Shown: positions 8,976-17,078 of the stretch, in pieces
Position numbering within the stretch: position 1 is the stretch's first letter
How the letters are laid out: the number at the start of each line of letters is the position of its first letter
Assembly (NCBI GenBank): GCA_944381535.1
Contig: CALWLN010000016.1
Span: forward strand, 1 to 64,000
DNA length: 64,000 nt
Origin: an uncultured Lachnospiraceae bacterium
GTDB lineage: Bacteria > Bacillota > Clostridia > Lachnospirales > Lachnospiraceae
Direction: 5' to 3'
Notes under the pieces: model-generated
Told to the model about the DNA's origin: nothing
The model's input: the letters and a program-made list of their open reading frames with translations, nothing else
Database searches by the model: none
Translations under genes and position numbers: made by a program

Positions 8976-9094
8976 AAAAAAAGCACCGGTTCCTCCTGTC
9001 TTCTAAGGCCTATCGACAGGAGGTCCGGTGCCTGAACTCTCTACCCGGCGGTAGAGAGACGCACATTTCTTATATTTTTGTTGACTGCTTTGCT
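8976..9094 (-). promoter_or_regulatory. Candidate guanidine-IV (mepA motif) riboswitch
   Basis: On the minus strand the leader has two hairpins. P1 is CTCTCTACC-GCCG-GGTAGAGAG (9058-9037). P2 is GCACCGG...CCTCCTGTC / GACAGGAGG...CCGGTGC (9031-8983), followed by TTTTTTT, so P2 is an intrinsic terminator. The GCC in the P1 loop can kiss GGC in the P2 loop. A two-hairpin kissing design before a MATE gene is what is known for the guanidine-IV class. The class call is from memory of that architecture, not from a covariance search. Confidence 0.6.
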
Positions 9095-9100
9095 TTCTGG

Positions 9101-9130
9101 ATTTTACCACAGGACGGGGCAGAGTGTCAA
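9101..9130 (-). promoter_or_regulatory. Promoter of the MATE leader
   Basis: On the minus strand TTGACA (9130-9125), 18 bases, then TAAAAT (9106-9101). The expected transcript start is near 9094, giving a leader of about 135 bases before the MATE start codon. Confidence 0.6.
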
Positions 9131-9287
9131 GGGTGGATTTTTTCTGGCACCTTCCGGTAGGCTATAGTAAACGGCAAATTTATTTGTCGTATTGATTTTC
9201 AGGGAATAAAAAATGTGCTAAAATGAAATAAAGCCTTCGCGCAAAGAGGCAGAAGAAAGATGGGTTACATCAGAAGGAGGAGATAAA

Positions 9288-10118
9288 ATGGCCCAGGCGC
9301 AAATTGATTTTTTTTCAAGTGCTTTAATGAGAACGGTGAGTATGAAAGTGATCATCCCAACGGATAAACAGGTGTCTCCGGGAGAGAGGGCTCTTAAGAA
9401 GCCAACGTATCAGACATTATATTTGTTACATGGTGTTTTGGGCAATGATACGGACTGGCTTAGCGGAACCAGAGTGCAGATGTGGGCGGAGGACCATAAT
9501 CTGGCAGTGGTTATGCCCAGTGGAGAAAATAAATTTTATGTGGACAATGAGGCCTCCGGGGACAGGTTCAGTACATTTCTGGGGAAGGAACTGGTGGAGT
9601 TTACCCGGGATACCTTCCCGCTTTCCCGCAAACGGGAAGACACGTTTATCGGAGGGCTGTCTATGGGCGGATACGGAGCCTTGGTAAACGGGTTGAAATA
9701 CCATGATGTATTTGGCAGAATCTGTGCTTTTTCATCCGCTCTGATATTGGACAGGTTTCGGAACGCAGACGATTCGTCGGAAAATCTCATTGAGAGGAGA
9801 AGCTTTTATGAGTCGTCCATGGGTCCCCTTGAAAAAGTACCCGGGAGCGATAAGGATTACTATTATCTGGCGGAAAAGGCAGCCGGGCAGAAAGAAAAGC
9901 CCTTCATCTATATGGCCTGCGGGAAAGAAGATTCCCTGGTGGACGACAACAGAAAATACCGGGACTTCCTGCAGAAACAGGGATATGATGTTACCTATGA
10001 GGAGTGGCCGGGAAATCATGACTGGATCTTCTGGGATCAATGCATTCACAGAGTGATGAGCTGGCTTCCGGTGGGAGACCCTGCCCGGGGAGTGGGTTCG
10101 GGCAATGTGCAGCCATGA
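9288..10118 (+). CDS. Esterase, EstA/FrmB-like alpha/beta hydrolase
   Basis: A 276-residue serine esterase of the esterase D family (tributyrin esterase or S-formylglutathione hydrolase-like). The oxyanion motif is LLHGVLGN around 47-53, the nucleophile elbow is GLSMGGYG with Ser125, and the catalytic His is in PGNHDW near residue 250. No signal peptide. Members hydrolyse short-chain acyl esters; the natural substrate is unknown. The ATG follows GAAGGAGGAGATAAA. It is transcribed alone and ends at a strong bidirectional terminator. Confidence 0.82.
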   Translation: MAQAQIDFFSSALMRTVSMKVIIPTDKQVSPGERALKKPTYQTLYLLHGVLGNDTDWLSGTRVQMWAEDHNLAVVMPSGENKFYVDNEASGDRFSTFLGKELVEFTRDTFPLSRKREDTFIGGLSMGGYGALVNGLKYHDVFGRICAFSSALILDRFRNADDSSENLIERRSFYESSMGPLEKVPGSDKDYYYLAEKAAGQKEKPFIYMACGKEDSLVDDNRKYRDFLQKQGYDVTYEEWPGNHDWIFWDQCIHRVMSWLPVGDPARGVGSGNVQP

Positions 10119-10153
10119 AGCAGAGTGTGCGCCGGCCGATGCGCCATAATCAA

Positions 10154-10193
10154 CGCGCCGCCTCAGATGGAAAATAACTGAGGCGGCGCGTTT
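10154..10193. terminator. Bidirectional terminator
   Basis: Thirteen-bp perfect stem CGCGCCGCCTCAG / CTGAGGCGGCGCG (10154-10166, 10178-10190) with an A-rich loop. It sits between convergent genes, the esterase and the oxidoreductase operon. Confidence 0.8.
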
Positions 10194-10199
10194 CCGGTT

Positions 10200-11375
10200 T
10201 TACCACCGGACCTGCCAGCGTGATAAGTATTCGCTTTCCTGCGCCGCCTCAGTGCGCACTGTCCCATCGTAGCTTGAAGCAGCCGCCTTCTCGGCCAGCA
10301 GCGCGTCAAATTCCGCAGTGTCAAAGGGAAGCCGGACGGTCTCATTTCCCTTCCACTGGGAGAGATAGGCGGCGTTGGAGAGGGTCAACTCGTTGATTCC
10401 TTCAAATCCCGGTGCCAGCAGTTCCGTATCAGAAAGAATCGCCTCCGCAAAGTTCTGTAAAATTCCTCTGTGGGCGCTTTCCTCCGAGGTGGTGTACTCG
10501 GTGTATTCGCTTTCAATCTGGCAAAACCCCTGGGTGGAGTTTTTGCAGACCTGGCGCTCATCCTCAAGAAGCCGCCAGTGCTTTAAGATTCCGTTTTCCA
10601 GCACCAGCTTTCCAAGGGTCCCGCTGATTTCCAGCCGGTTGGTGCCTGGGGCCTCCCCGGTGGAGGTAACAAACAGGCCGGTGGCGCCGTTTTCGTAGCG
10701 GGTGTAAATGGTGGCGTCGTCCTCCACTTCGATGGAGTGATATTTTGCGGTGTCCAGAAAGGCGGTGACAGAGATCGGCATTCCGCAGATCCACTGCCAC
10801 AGATCCAGGTTGTGGGGCGCCTGGTTCAGCAGTACGCCGCCGCCCTCTCCTTTCCAGGTGGCCCGCCAGGAACCGGAATCGTAATAGGCCTGGGTCCGGT
10901 ACCAGTTTGTGACAATCCAGACCGACCGCTTCAAATCCCCCAGTTCCCCGCTCTGCACAATCTGGCGGGCCTTTTGATAAAGGCCGTTGGTGCGCTGGTT
11001 GAACATGATCCCGAATTTTTTTTCGCTTTTTTTCGCAGCGTCGTTAAGTCTTTCCGCCGCGGACACGCAGATGTCCACAGGCTTTTCTACCAGCACGTGT
11101 TTGCCCAGCGCAAACGCGGCAATTCCGATTTCGGCGTGCATGGGGTGGGGCACGGAAATGATAACCGCGTCTATGGATGTATCTGCCAATAATTTCTGAA
11201 AATTATCGTAACAGGTAAGGTCAGGGTAATCCCTGTGGACCGCCTCCAGCTTATTGTGGTCAATGTCACATGCCGCGGTAATCCTAAGCCCCCGGACCTC
11301 ATGATGATAGAGGCATTGAAGATGAGCAGAGCCCATGTTTCCGATGCCGATAATTCCAATTCTGACCTCGTTCAT
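10200..11375 (-). CDS. Gfo/Idh/MocA-family oxidoreductase (copy 1)
   Basis: A 391-residue NAD(P)-dependent sugar oxidoreductase. The N-terminal Rossmann motif is GIIGIGNMGSAH, and the family EKP motif appears in VLVEKPVD near residue 97. It ends the operon 14343-10200. It matches copy 2 (11430-12605) in length and over long stretches, for example SGxWRATWxGEGGGVLLNQ, so the pair is an old duplication. I start it at ATG 11375, since the upstream in-frame TTG at 11399 overlaps the AAAAAGGAG binding site. Substrate is unknown; oxidation of a sugar or glycoside hydroxyl is the family reaction. Confidence 0.85.
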   Translation of the reverse strand: MNEVRIGIIGIGNMGSAHLQCLYHHEVRGLRITAACDIDHNKLEAVHRDYPDLTCYDNFQKLLADTSIDAVIISVPHPMHAEIGIAAFALGKHVLVEKPVDICVSAAERLNDAAKKSEKKFGIMFNQRTNGLYQKARQIVQSGELGDLKRSVWIVTNWYRTQAYYDSGSWRATWKGEGGGVLLNQAPHNLDLWQWICGMPISVTAFLDTAKYHSIEVEDDATIYTRYENGATGLFVTSTGEAPGTNRLEISGTLGKLVLENGILKHWRLLEDERQVCKNSTQGFCQIESEYTEYTTSEESAHRGILQNFAEAILSDTELLAPGFEGINELTLSNAAYLSQWKGNETVRLPFDTAEFDALLAEKAAASSYDGTVRTEAAQESEYLSRWQVRW

Positions 11376-11429
11376 GCAAAAGCATCTCCTTTTTGTCAAG
11401 CATTTTCATTACGGATGCTGTCTGTATCC

Positions 11430-12605
11430 TTAAGCATTTCCGGAATAGGTGCTGCTGGTATCGGCAAACACGCTCTTCCCTGTGGTTTTACGCCTGGATG
11501 TGGCTACGCGTTTCATAAGCTCTTCATAATATAAGTCCTCGTCAAAGGGAAGGGTGACAGGTTTACCCAGCCAGGAGGACAGGTGCATGGCGTTGGAAAG
11601 GGTAAGGCCGCGAATGCCCTCGGATCCGTGGGCCACCAGAGGCTCGCCCCGAAGGATCGCGCCGCCCCAGGCATTGATGACGCCGATATGCTCCTCGTCT
11701 TTGCCGTCGGAGATAATTTCTACCTCGTGGGCCGGAACCGTTCCAAAGAGCTCCTTGTTTTCCCTGGAAAATTCCTGCTCGGTTTTCTCGTATTCCAGAA
11801 CAGACAGGTTCTTATTTTCCGCTACGATTTTTGCCTTGTCCAGCTGTATTTCAAAACGGTTGGAACCGTGAGCATCGCCGGTGGAGGTAATGAAGACGCC
11901 GGTAGCGCCGTTTTCATATTCCATGTAGGTGGTGACGTCATCTTCCACTTCGATATCGTGCCAGAGGCCGTAGTGCAGGTGGGATTCCACCTTTTTGGGC
12001 AGACCGCAGATCCACTGCAATAAGTCAAGCTGGTGGGGGCACTGGTTGAGCAGTACGCCGCCGCCCTCGCCGGACCAGGTGGCACGCCAGTCGCCGGAAT
12101 CGTAATAAGCCTGGGGGCGGTACCAATTTGTGATCAGCCAGTTAATGCGGCGAATCTGTCCGTATGCGCCGGACTGTACAAGTTCATGCATTTTCCGGTA
12201 GATCCAGTTGGTGCGCTGGTTGAACATTAAGCCGAATACCACATTGGGGTGCTTTTCCGCTTCCTCGTTCATCTCCCGCACCTGCTTGGTGTACACGCCG
12301 GCGGGCTTTTCCACCATCACGTGAATGTCCTTTTGCATGCAGAGGATGGCGTATTTCGGATGGTCGTAATGGGGGACGCAGACCATGCAGGCTTCAATCA
12401 GGCCGCTGTCCAGCATCGCCTCGGCAGTGTCAAAATATGCAATATCCGAAGGATAGTGGGATTTTGCCCAGGCGATGCGCTCCGGGTTGGTATCCGCCAT
12501 GGCGGTAACAGTAAATTCGGGGCATTTGCCCTCAAAAAAGTGACGGGCGTGGCCGGAGCCCATGTTTCCGATACCGATGATGCCAACTTTTATTTTCTTC
12601 TCCAT
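11430..12605 (-). CDS. Gfo/Idh/MocA-family oxidoreductase (copy 2)
   Basis: A 391-residue paralogue of the preceding entry with Rossmann motif GIIGIGNMGSGHA and EKP motif in VMVEKPAGV. Start ATG 12605 follows GAGGTGATTCTT; the longer reading from 12647 lacks a binding site. Having two such dehydrogenases beside two TIM-barrel isomerases suggests an oxidise-rearrange-reduce route on one sugar scaffold, as in inositol catabolism or 3-keto-glycoside cleavage. This is inference from gene company; no residue tells which. Confidence 0.85.
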   Translation of the reverse strand: MEKKIKVGIIGIGNMGSGHARHFFEGKCPEFTVTAMADTNPERIAWAKSHYPSDIAYFDTAEAMLDSGLIEACMVCVPHYDHPKYAILCMQKDIHVMVEKPAGVYTKQVREMNEEAEKHPNVVFGLMFNQRTNWIYRKMHELVQSGAYGQIRRINWLITNWYRPQAYYDSGDWRATWSGEGGGVLLNQCPHQLDLLQWICGLPKKVESHLHYGLWHDIEVEDDVTTYMEYENGATGVFITSTGDAHGSNRFEIQLDKAKIVAENKNLSVLEYEKTEQEFSRENKELFGTVPAHEVEIISDGKDEEHIGVINAWGGAILRGEPLVAHGSEGIRGLTLSNAMHLSSWLGKPVTLPFDEDLYYEELMKRVATSRRKTTGKSVFADTSSTYSGNA

Positions 12606-12726
12606 AAGAATCACCTCAAAATTGTTTTCATTCGCGCTCGAAAGCAAGTCTGTTTTGTTTCAGGAAGGCTTTTGAAGGTAGACGGTTCCGACTCAACAGG
12701 ACTTGTGAGAACCGGCCCGTTTTTTT

Positions 12727-13479
12727 CTACTCAAAGCCCATGGAATGCAGATAATCATAGCTGCGCTTCAGACAGTCAAAAGGATTCTCGCCGTTGCAGT
12801 CGTCCTGCTCCACCAGCATATATTCGGTTCCCGCATCCTCCGCTTTCTCGAAAATCCGGTCGAAATTCAGGTTGCCCTCGCCGATAACTGCCATTTTCCT
12901 GCCATAGGCATAATCCTTAAGATGAATGCAGGGCACTCTGCCCTTCAATTGCTCCAGCCACCAGGCCGGATCTCCGCCGCCTGCCTGTATCCAGAAGGTG
13001 TCCAGGGTGAAGCCCATTTCCGACGGGGCGAAATCCTCCGAGAGAGCTTGAAGAATCAGTTTGCCGTTCAATCTCTGAAATTCCTGGTCGTGGTTATGGT
13101 ACATAAAATAGTTCCCCTGTTCAGCCAGCGCCGCAGCCACCGGTTTGTAAATCCGGATGAAATCCTCATAGGACTGATTTTCCTCATCCTGCCGGAAGGG
13201 AAAATATCCGAGCCCCACGTATTTACATCCGAATATCTGGTGCTCCTTAGCAACTTTCTTCGGATTCTCTGTGAGGCGGTCGGCGGGGGTGTGGGTGATG
13301 ACGCAGGCAAGCCCGGTTTTGTCAAGCTGCTCCTTTAACCACTGGGGCTCATAGTCACAGGTACCTGAAATCTGCACGGCCCGGTAACCGATGTCCGCCA
13401 CCCGCTCCAGGGACTCGGCGAAGGAGGGAAGGTCCTGGCAGAACTGGCGGATTGTGAAAAATTGCGCTCCTATTTTCAT
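12727..13479 (-). CDS. Sugar phosphate isomerase/epimerase (AP2 TIM barrel) 1
   Basis: A 250-residue xylose-isomerase-like TIM-barrel protein. Visible family motifs are the N-terminal GAQFFTIR strand, YHNHDQEF in the middle (metal-binding His and Glu), TLDTFW, and the C-terminal IHLKDY and EGNLNFDRIF blocks with YMLVEQDD. Such enzymes act as isomerases, epimerases, 2-keto-inositol dehydratases or, in C-glycoside degradation, as lyases on 3-keto-glycosides. Start follows AGGAGGATTTCAAC. The middle gene of the minus operon. Confidence 0.82.
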   Translation of the reverse strand: MKIGAQFFTIRQFCQDLPSFAESLERVADIGYRAVQISGTCDYEPQWLKEQLDKTGLACVITHTPADRLTENPKKVAKEHQIFGCKYVGLGYFPFRQDEENQSYEDFIRIYKPVAAALAEQGNYFMYHNHDQEFQRLNGKLILQALSEDFAPSEMGFTLDTFWIQAGGGDPAWWLEQLKGRVPCIHLKDYAYGRKMAVIGEGNLNFDRIFEKAEDAGTEYMLVEQDDCNGENPFDCLKRSYDYLHSMGFE

Positions 13480-13506
13480 GTTGAAATCCTCCTGTAGGAA
13501 TGGTGT

Positions 13507-14343
13507 TTATAGCAGTGCCTTAAGGGCGTCGGCCGCTGCGGCAAAGGCTACCGTGGCGGAAGGATAGCTATACGGTTTCTGCTGCGCGGCGGCATCCGTC
13601 CCATGCTCCAGCTTATCAAAACCTTCAAATATGGTAAGGTGAGGTTCCAGGCTGACGTTCTGTCCTCCCTGGGTGGAGTAGCTTTCCAAAATCCGGGCTA
13701 CATTGCCTGCGCCTTTTCCGGCAGGTACAACGCTTCCGTCAGAAAGGGCGTCCTTGATATGCAGATATTCCACATAGCCTTTTAGCTGCTCCCAGGCTTC
13801 CCAGGTGTCCTGTCCGCACTGGATGAAATTGGCGGGGTCGAACACGGCCCGAAGTTCCGGCAGCGCCTTGTGGATTTCCAGGCAGCGGCTGGCAACATCG
13901 CCGTAGATCTCTTTTTCATTTTCGTGGCAGAGTGTGATGCCACATCCCTTAGCCAGGTCGCGGAAAATCCCCAGGCGGTGGATTACCTCCTGCCTGTAGT
14001 CCTCCGGATTTTTACCGGCGGGGATGAAGAAGGAAAACAGTCGGATATGCTCCGCCCCCAGAGTATGGGCAATCTCAAGGGTTCGCCGAAACAACTCAAT
14101 GTGGGTGTCAAAATCGTCCTTCTCAATGTCGATTTTCCCGATGGGGGAGCCGATGGACCACACCCGAAAACCGGCGTCATCCAGCTTTTTTTTCACTTCT
14201 TTGGCCTTTGCGTCTGAAATGGAGGACACATTTACTTTGTCCACGTTTCGGATTTCAAGGCCGTTAAGACCGTTTTGGCGCAGAGCGTCAATCTGTCCGT
14301 CTATCATGGGGCTGGCTTCGTCCGCAAATGCGTAAATATTCAT
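13507..14343 (-). CDS. Sugar phosphate isomerase/epimerase (AP2 TIM barrel) 2
   Basis: A 278-residue TIM-barrel isomerase, first gene of the minus operon. It shows the family metal-site motifs LCHENEKEIYGD, AVFDPANFIQCG, LHIKDALSDGSVVPAGKG and the late SLEPHLT. It is only distantly like the neighbouring isomerase, so the two probably catalyse different steps. Start ATG follows AGGAGGTATTTTTAAG. The promoter with TATAAT at 14429-14424 lies 80 bases upstream and faces the AraC regulator gene. Confidence 0.82.
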   Translation of the reverse strand: MNIYAFADEASPMIDGQIDALRQNGLNGLEIRNVDKVNVSSISDAKAKEVKKKLDDAGFRVWSIGSPIGKIDIEKDDFDTHIELFRRTLEIAHTLGAEHIRLFSFFIPAGKNPEDYRQEVIHRLGIFRDLAKGCGITLCHENEKEIYGDVASRCLEIHKALPELRAVFDPANFIQCGQDTWEAWEQLKGYVEYLHIKDALSDGSVVPAGKGAGNVARILESYSTQGGQNVSLEPHLTIFEGFDKLEHGTDAAAQQKPYSYPSATVAFAAAADALKALL

Positions 14344-14423
14344 CGCTTAAAAATACCTCCTGTAGAATGTTGTTCACCCGCCGGTTCCACGGGGACACTG
14401 GTGGGCAATGTAATCATAAGTTC

Positions 14424-14451
14424 ATTATAAAATGAGAATTACAGCAATCAA
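14424..14451 (-). promoter_or_regulatory. Promoter of the oxidoreductase-isomerase operon
   Basis: On the minus strand TTGATT (14451-14446), 16 bases, TATAAT (14429-14424). It lies back to back with the AraC promoter, so one regulator site could control both. Confidence 0.6.
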
Positions 14452-14461
14452 ATTGTTTATA

Positions 14462-14490
14462 TTGACTACCTGGATTGTAAATGTTATCAT
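14462..14490 (+). promoter_or_regulatory. Promoter of the AraC-family regulator
   Basis: TTGACT (14462-14467), 17 bases, TATCAT (14485-14490), reading into the gene at 14507. Confidence 0.6.
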
Positions 14491-14506
14491 AGCAGGGGGT
14501 GATTGA

Positions 14507-15316
14507 ATGAGTAATTATCTGCATTATAGTGACAGCGATTTCACCATGAGTTATCAGTGTGACAAGATTCCTAATCCGGACAATTTTAAAATGCACACCC
14601 ATGCGGAGTATGAATTTTATTATTTTGTAAATGGCAAGGGTGTTTTTAAGATAGAGGGGAGCCGTTATCCCCTGGAAAGCGGGGACATTCTGATTATGGC
14701 CCCTACGGAATCCCATTACATTGACTTGAGCGCGGATTATCCCTACACCAGGCTTACCATTCACTTTTCCCCCGGCATTTTTGAGGGAATCGATAAAACG
14801 GGGGAGCTTTTGCGGCCATTTACCCAGCGGGAGGGAGGCAGTTTCAATCTGTACCGGGCCGATGATTTTGCCACCGATGCCTACAAAGTTTTTATTAAGA
14901 ATATACTTACCGAAACGGGAAATCGGCGGCTTCAGACCATCGCAAATCTGCTGCCCCTTTTAAATGAAATTTCCATTGCCTTTCGCACGAAAATCACCGG
15001 AGATGTGAACGATTCCCTGGATCATCGGATCGTAAGCTTTATCAACCGCAATTTGTCCGGAAACCTTACGCTGGATGGAATCTGCCGGGAATTTTATATC
15101 AGCAAGCCCCAGCTTTGCCGGATGTTCAAGGCGGCCACCGGTTCTACCGTGTGGGACTATATCACCGAGAAGCGGCTGGTCAACGCAAGGGGGCAGATTC
15201 AGGCCGGCGTTCCGCCCACCAGAGTCTACGAGGAATGGGGCTTTCGGGACTATTCCGTCTTTTACCGGGCTTTTCGCAAGAAGTACGGCGTTTCGCCCGG
15301 ACAGATGCTGCCGTAA
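14507..15316 (+). CDS. AraC-family regulator with cupin sensor
   Basis: A 269-residue regulator: an N-terminal cupin (HTHAEYEFYYFVNGKGVFKI, about 25-45) for sugar binding and a C-terminal double helix-turn-helix (LDGICREFYISKPQLCRMFK and RVYEEWGFRDYSVFYRAFRKKYGVSP). It probably activates the divergent oxidoreductase-isomerase operon in response to its substrate. Start follows GGGGGTGATTGA. The tRNA deacylase gene begins 29 bases after its stop. Confidence 0.85.
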   Translation: MSNYLHYSDSDFTMSYQCDKIPNPDNFKMHTHAEYEFYYFVNGKGVFKIEGSRYPLESGDILIMAPTESHYIDLSADYPYTRLTIHFSPGIFEGIDKTGELLRPFTQREGGSFNLYRADDFATDAYKVFIKNILTETGNRRLQTIANLLPLLNEISIAFRTKITGDVNDSLDHRIVSFINRNLSGNLTLDGICREFYISKPQLCRMFKAATGSTVWDYITEKRLVNARGQIQAGVPPTRVYEEWGFRDYSVFYRAFRKKYGVSPGQMLP

Positions 15317-15345
15317 AAATCGTGAAACAGGAAGGGAGAACACGT

Positions 15346-15849
15346 ATGGCTAAGCAAAAAGAAATCAAAACCAACGCAATGCGCATTTTAGACAAGCATA
15401 AAATAGATTACCAGGTTATTCAATACGAGTGCGACGAGTTCATCGACGGCATTCACACTGCCGAAAAGACCGGCGCGCCTGTGGAGCAGTCCTTCAAGAC
15501 CCTGGTTCTCATAGGGAAAAGCGGCCAGCACTATGTGCTGGTGCTGCCCATCGCCTATGAGGTTCATTTGAAGAATGCCGCCCGGCTGCTGGGAGAAAAG
15601 TCTGTGGAAATGATTCATGTGAAGGATATCACCGCCGTCACCGGATACGTCCGCGGGGGCTGCAGCCCCCTTGGTATGAAAAAGCAGTTTCCCACCTGGA
15701 TTCACGAGAGCGCAGAAAAATATGACAGGATTTATATCAGCGGCGGACGTATCGGAACGACACTGTGTCTGAACCCCCAGGATCTGGCAAAGGTAACCGG
15801 GGCTTCCTTTGGCGCTTTTTGTATGGAGGATGAGGCCGGGGGAATGTAG
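15346..15849 (+). CDS. ybaK: YbaK-type Cys-tRNA(Pro) deacylase
   Basis: A 167-residue member of the YbaK/EbsC editing family, which removes cysteine from mischarged tRNA-Pro. The family lysine lies in AARLLGEKSVEMI, and the GYVRGGCSPLGMKKQFPTWI and YISGGRIGTTLCLNP blocks are intact. ATG 15346 follows GGAAGGGAGAA; longer readings run back through the AraC gene in another frame and are false. It probably belongs to the AraC transcript. Confidence 0.85.
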   Translation: MAKQKEIKTNAMRILDKHKIDYQVIQYECDEFIDGIHTAEKTGAPVEQSFKTLVLIGKSGQHYVLVLPIAYEVHLKNAARLLGEKSVEMIHVKDITAVTGYVRGGCSPLGMKKQFPTWIHESAEKYDRIYISGGRIGTTLCLNPQDLAKVTGASFGAFCMEDEAGGM

Positions 15850-15868
15850 AAAATCCCGGTTATCCTCC

Positions 15869-16901
15869 TTAGGAGAAGGTGAGTTTTTCAAAAACAGTGA
15901 GCAGCCAGGTCAACATTTTCTTGTTGGTCTCAAAAATATTCCGGTATTTTTCCTGTTCCGAAAACCAGGCGACACAAATGAGCTGATTGCACAAAATGAC
16001 ATAGGGAACGGCCTTCCACTCTTCGTCGGTCAGTTTTGCCACGCTGTCATAGCCATAGATAATATTCCTGTAAATTTCAATCCATTTCTTCTGCTTTTCG
16101 CTGTCACTTTCGTCAAAGCTCTCGCTTAAAATCGCCGTTGCGGCATAGCAGGGATCGAAAATACGAACATTTTTTTCCGAAAGCTCAAAGTCGAGAAAGC
16201 CCCATTTGCCATCGGAAAGGAGAATATTGCCCGGATTCGGGTCACGATGGATGATCTGCTTTGGAAGCTTATCATAGAGCTGTCCGAAGGCTTCCATATA
16301 TTCTTTACAGGCAGCATCCGGTAATTCCATGCATTCCTTCGCCTTTGGCAGCGCCCAGTTCCGGCAGGTTTCATAAATATTCACATCATTCACAATGGCA
16401 TCGGCATTTTTGAGCGCTAAGCTGAGCTGGCCGATAATCTCACCTACAAACCTGGCTTTGGATTTGGAATCACCGGCGTACATATCGCCGGACTTTACGG
16501 GTAAACCCTCCAGGCGCTTTGTCAGGCAAAAATATAAATCTCCATCCTCCACAATTTCTCTGCCATTTGCGGTCTTTACGGGTGTTGCGGAAGATAACCC
16601 TACATTTTCCAGGGATTTTGAAATCTGAATGTGATTTTTGAGTTTTCCTAAGTTGGCGGAAAGCTTCAGAACATAGCCGTTGCCGATGTAAAAGGCGGCT
16701 GATCTCATAAATGGCATGCAGCAGCTTTCTGCGGGAGATATACTGCATAACGGGCACGCCTACCGCCCTCAAAAAAAGTCTGTAGTAGTGGAACAGGGAA
16801 AAATTCGCATGGGCCGCAAGTTCCTGCGCGGTTATCTCCGTTTTTAAATTTTCTTCGATGTAATCAAGACTGCTCTGTATGAGTGCTCTGTTATCCACCA
16901 T
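15869..16901 (-). pseudogene. Broken AraC-type regulator/phosphotransferase hybrid
   Basis: Read from ATG 16901 (after AGAGAGGTACGG), the first 65 residues are an AraC helix-turn-helix start (IEENLKTEITAQELAAHANF, then LFHYYRLFLRAVGVPVMQYI). The frame then runs into nonsense, while a second frame from about 16717 gives 282 residues of an APH-type kinase with catalytic IIHRDPNPGNILL and FLDFELS. Single polypeptides joining these two domains are known in Clostridia, so this reads as one gene that lost about half its regulator domain and its frame near 16700. The kinase part, with its own ATG, might still be made by reinitiation. Confidence 0.6.
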
Positions 16902-17078
16902 CCGTACCTCTCTTCTTTGATTTTCGTGGCCACATCCATATAATATCACAAATAGAACGAAAAACATTTCCTGTATTGTGATTATAGGACTTCCCTTTTT
17001 CCTGGAAAGGTATTATACTAAGGGCAGGGCGATGAAGCCAACAAAGACATTCATTTTAATGAAGGACGGGGATGAAGG

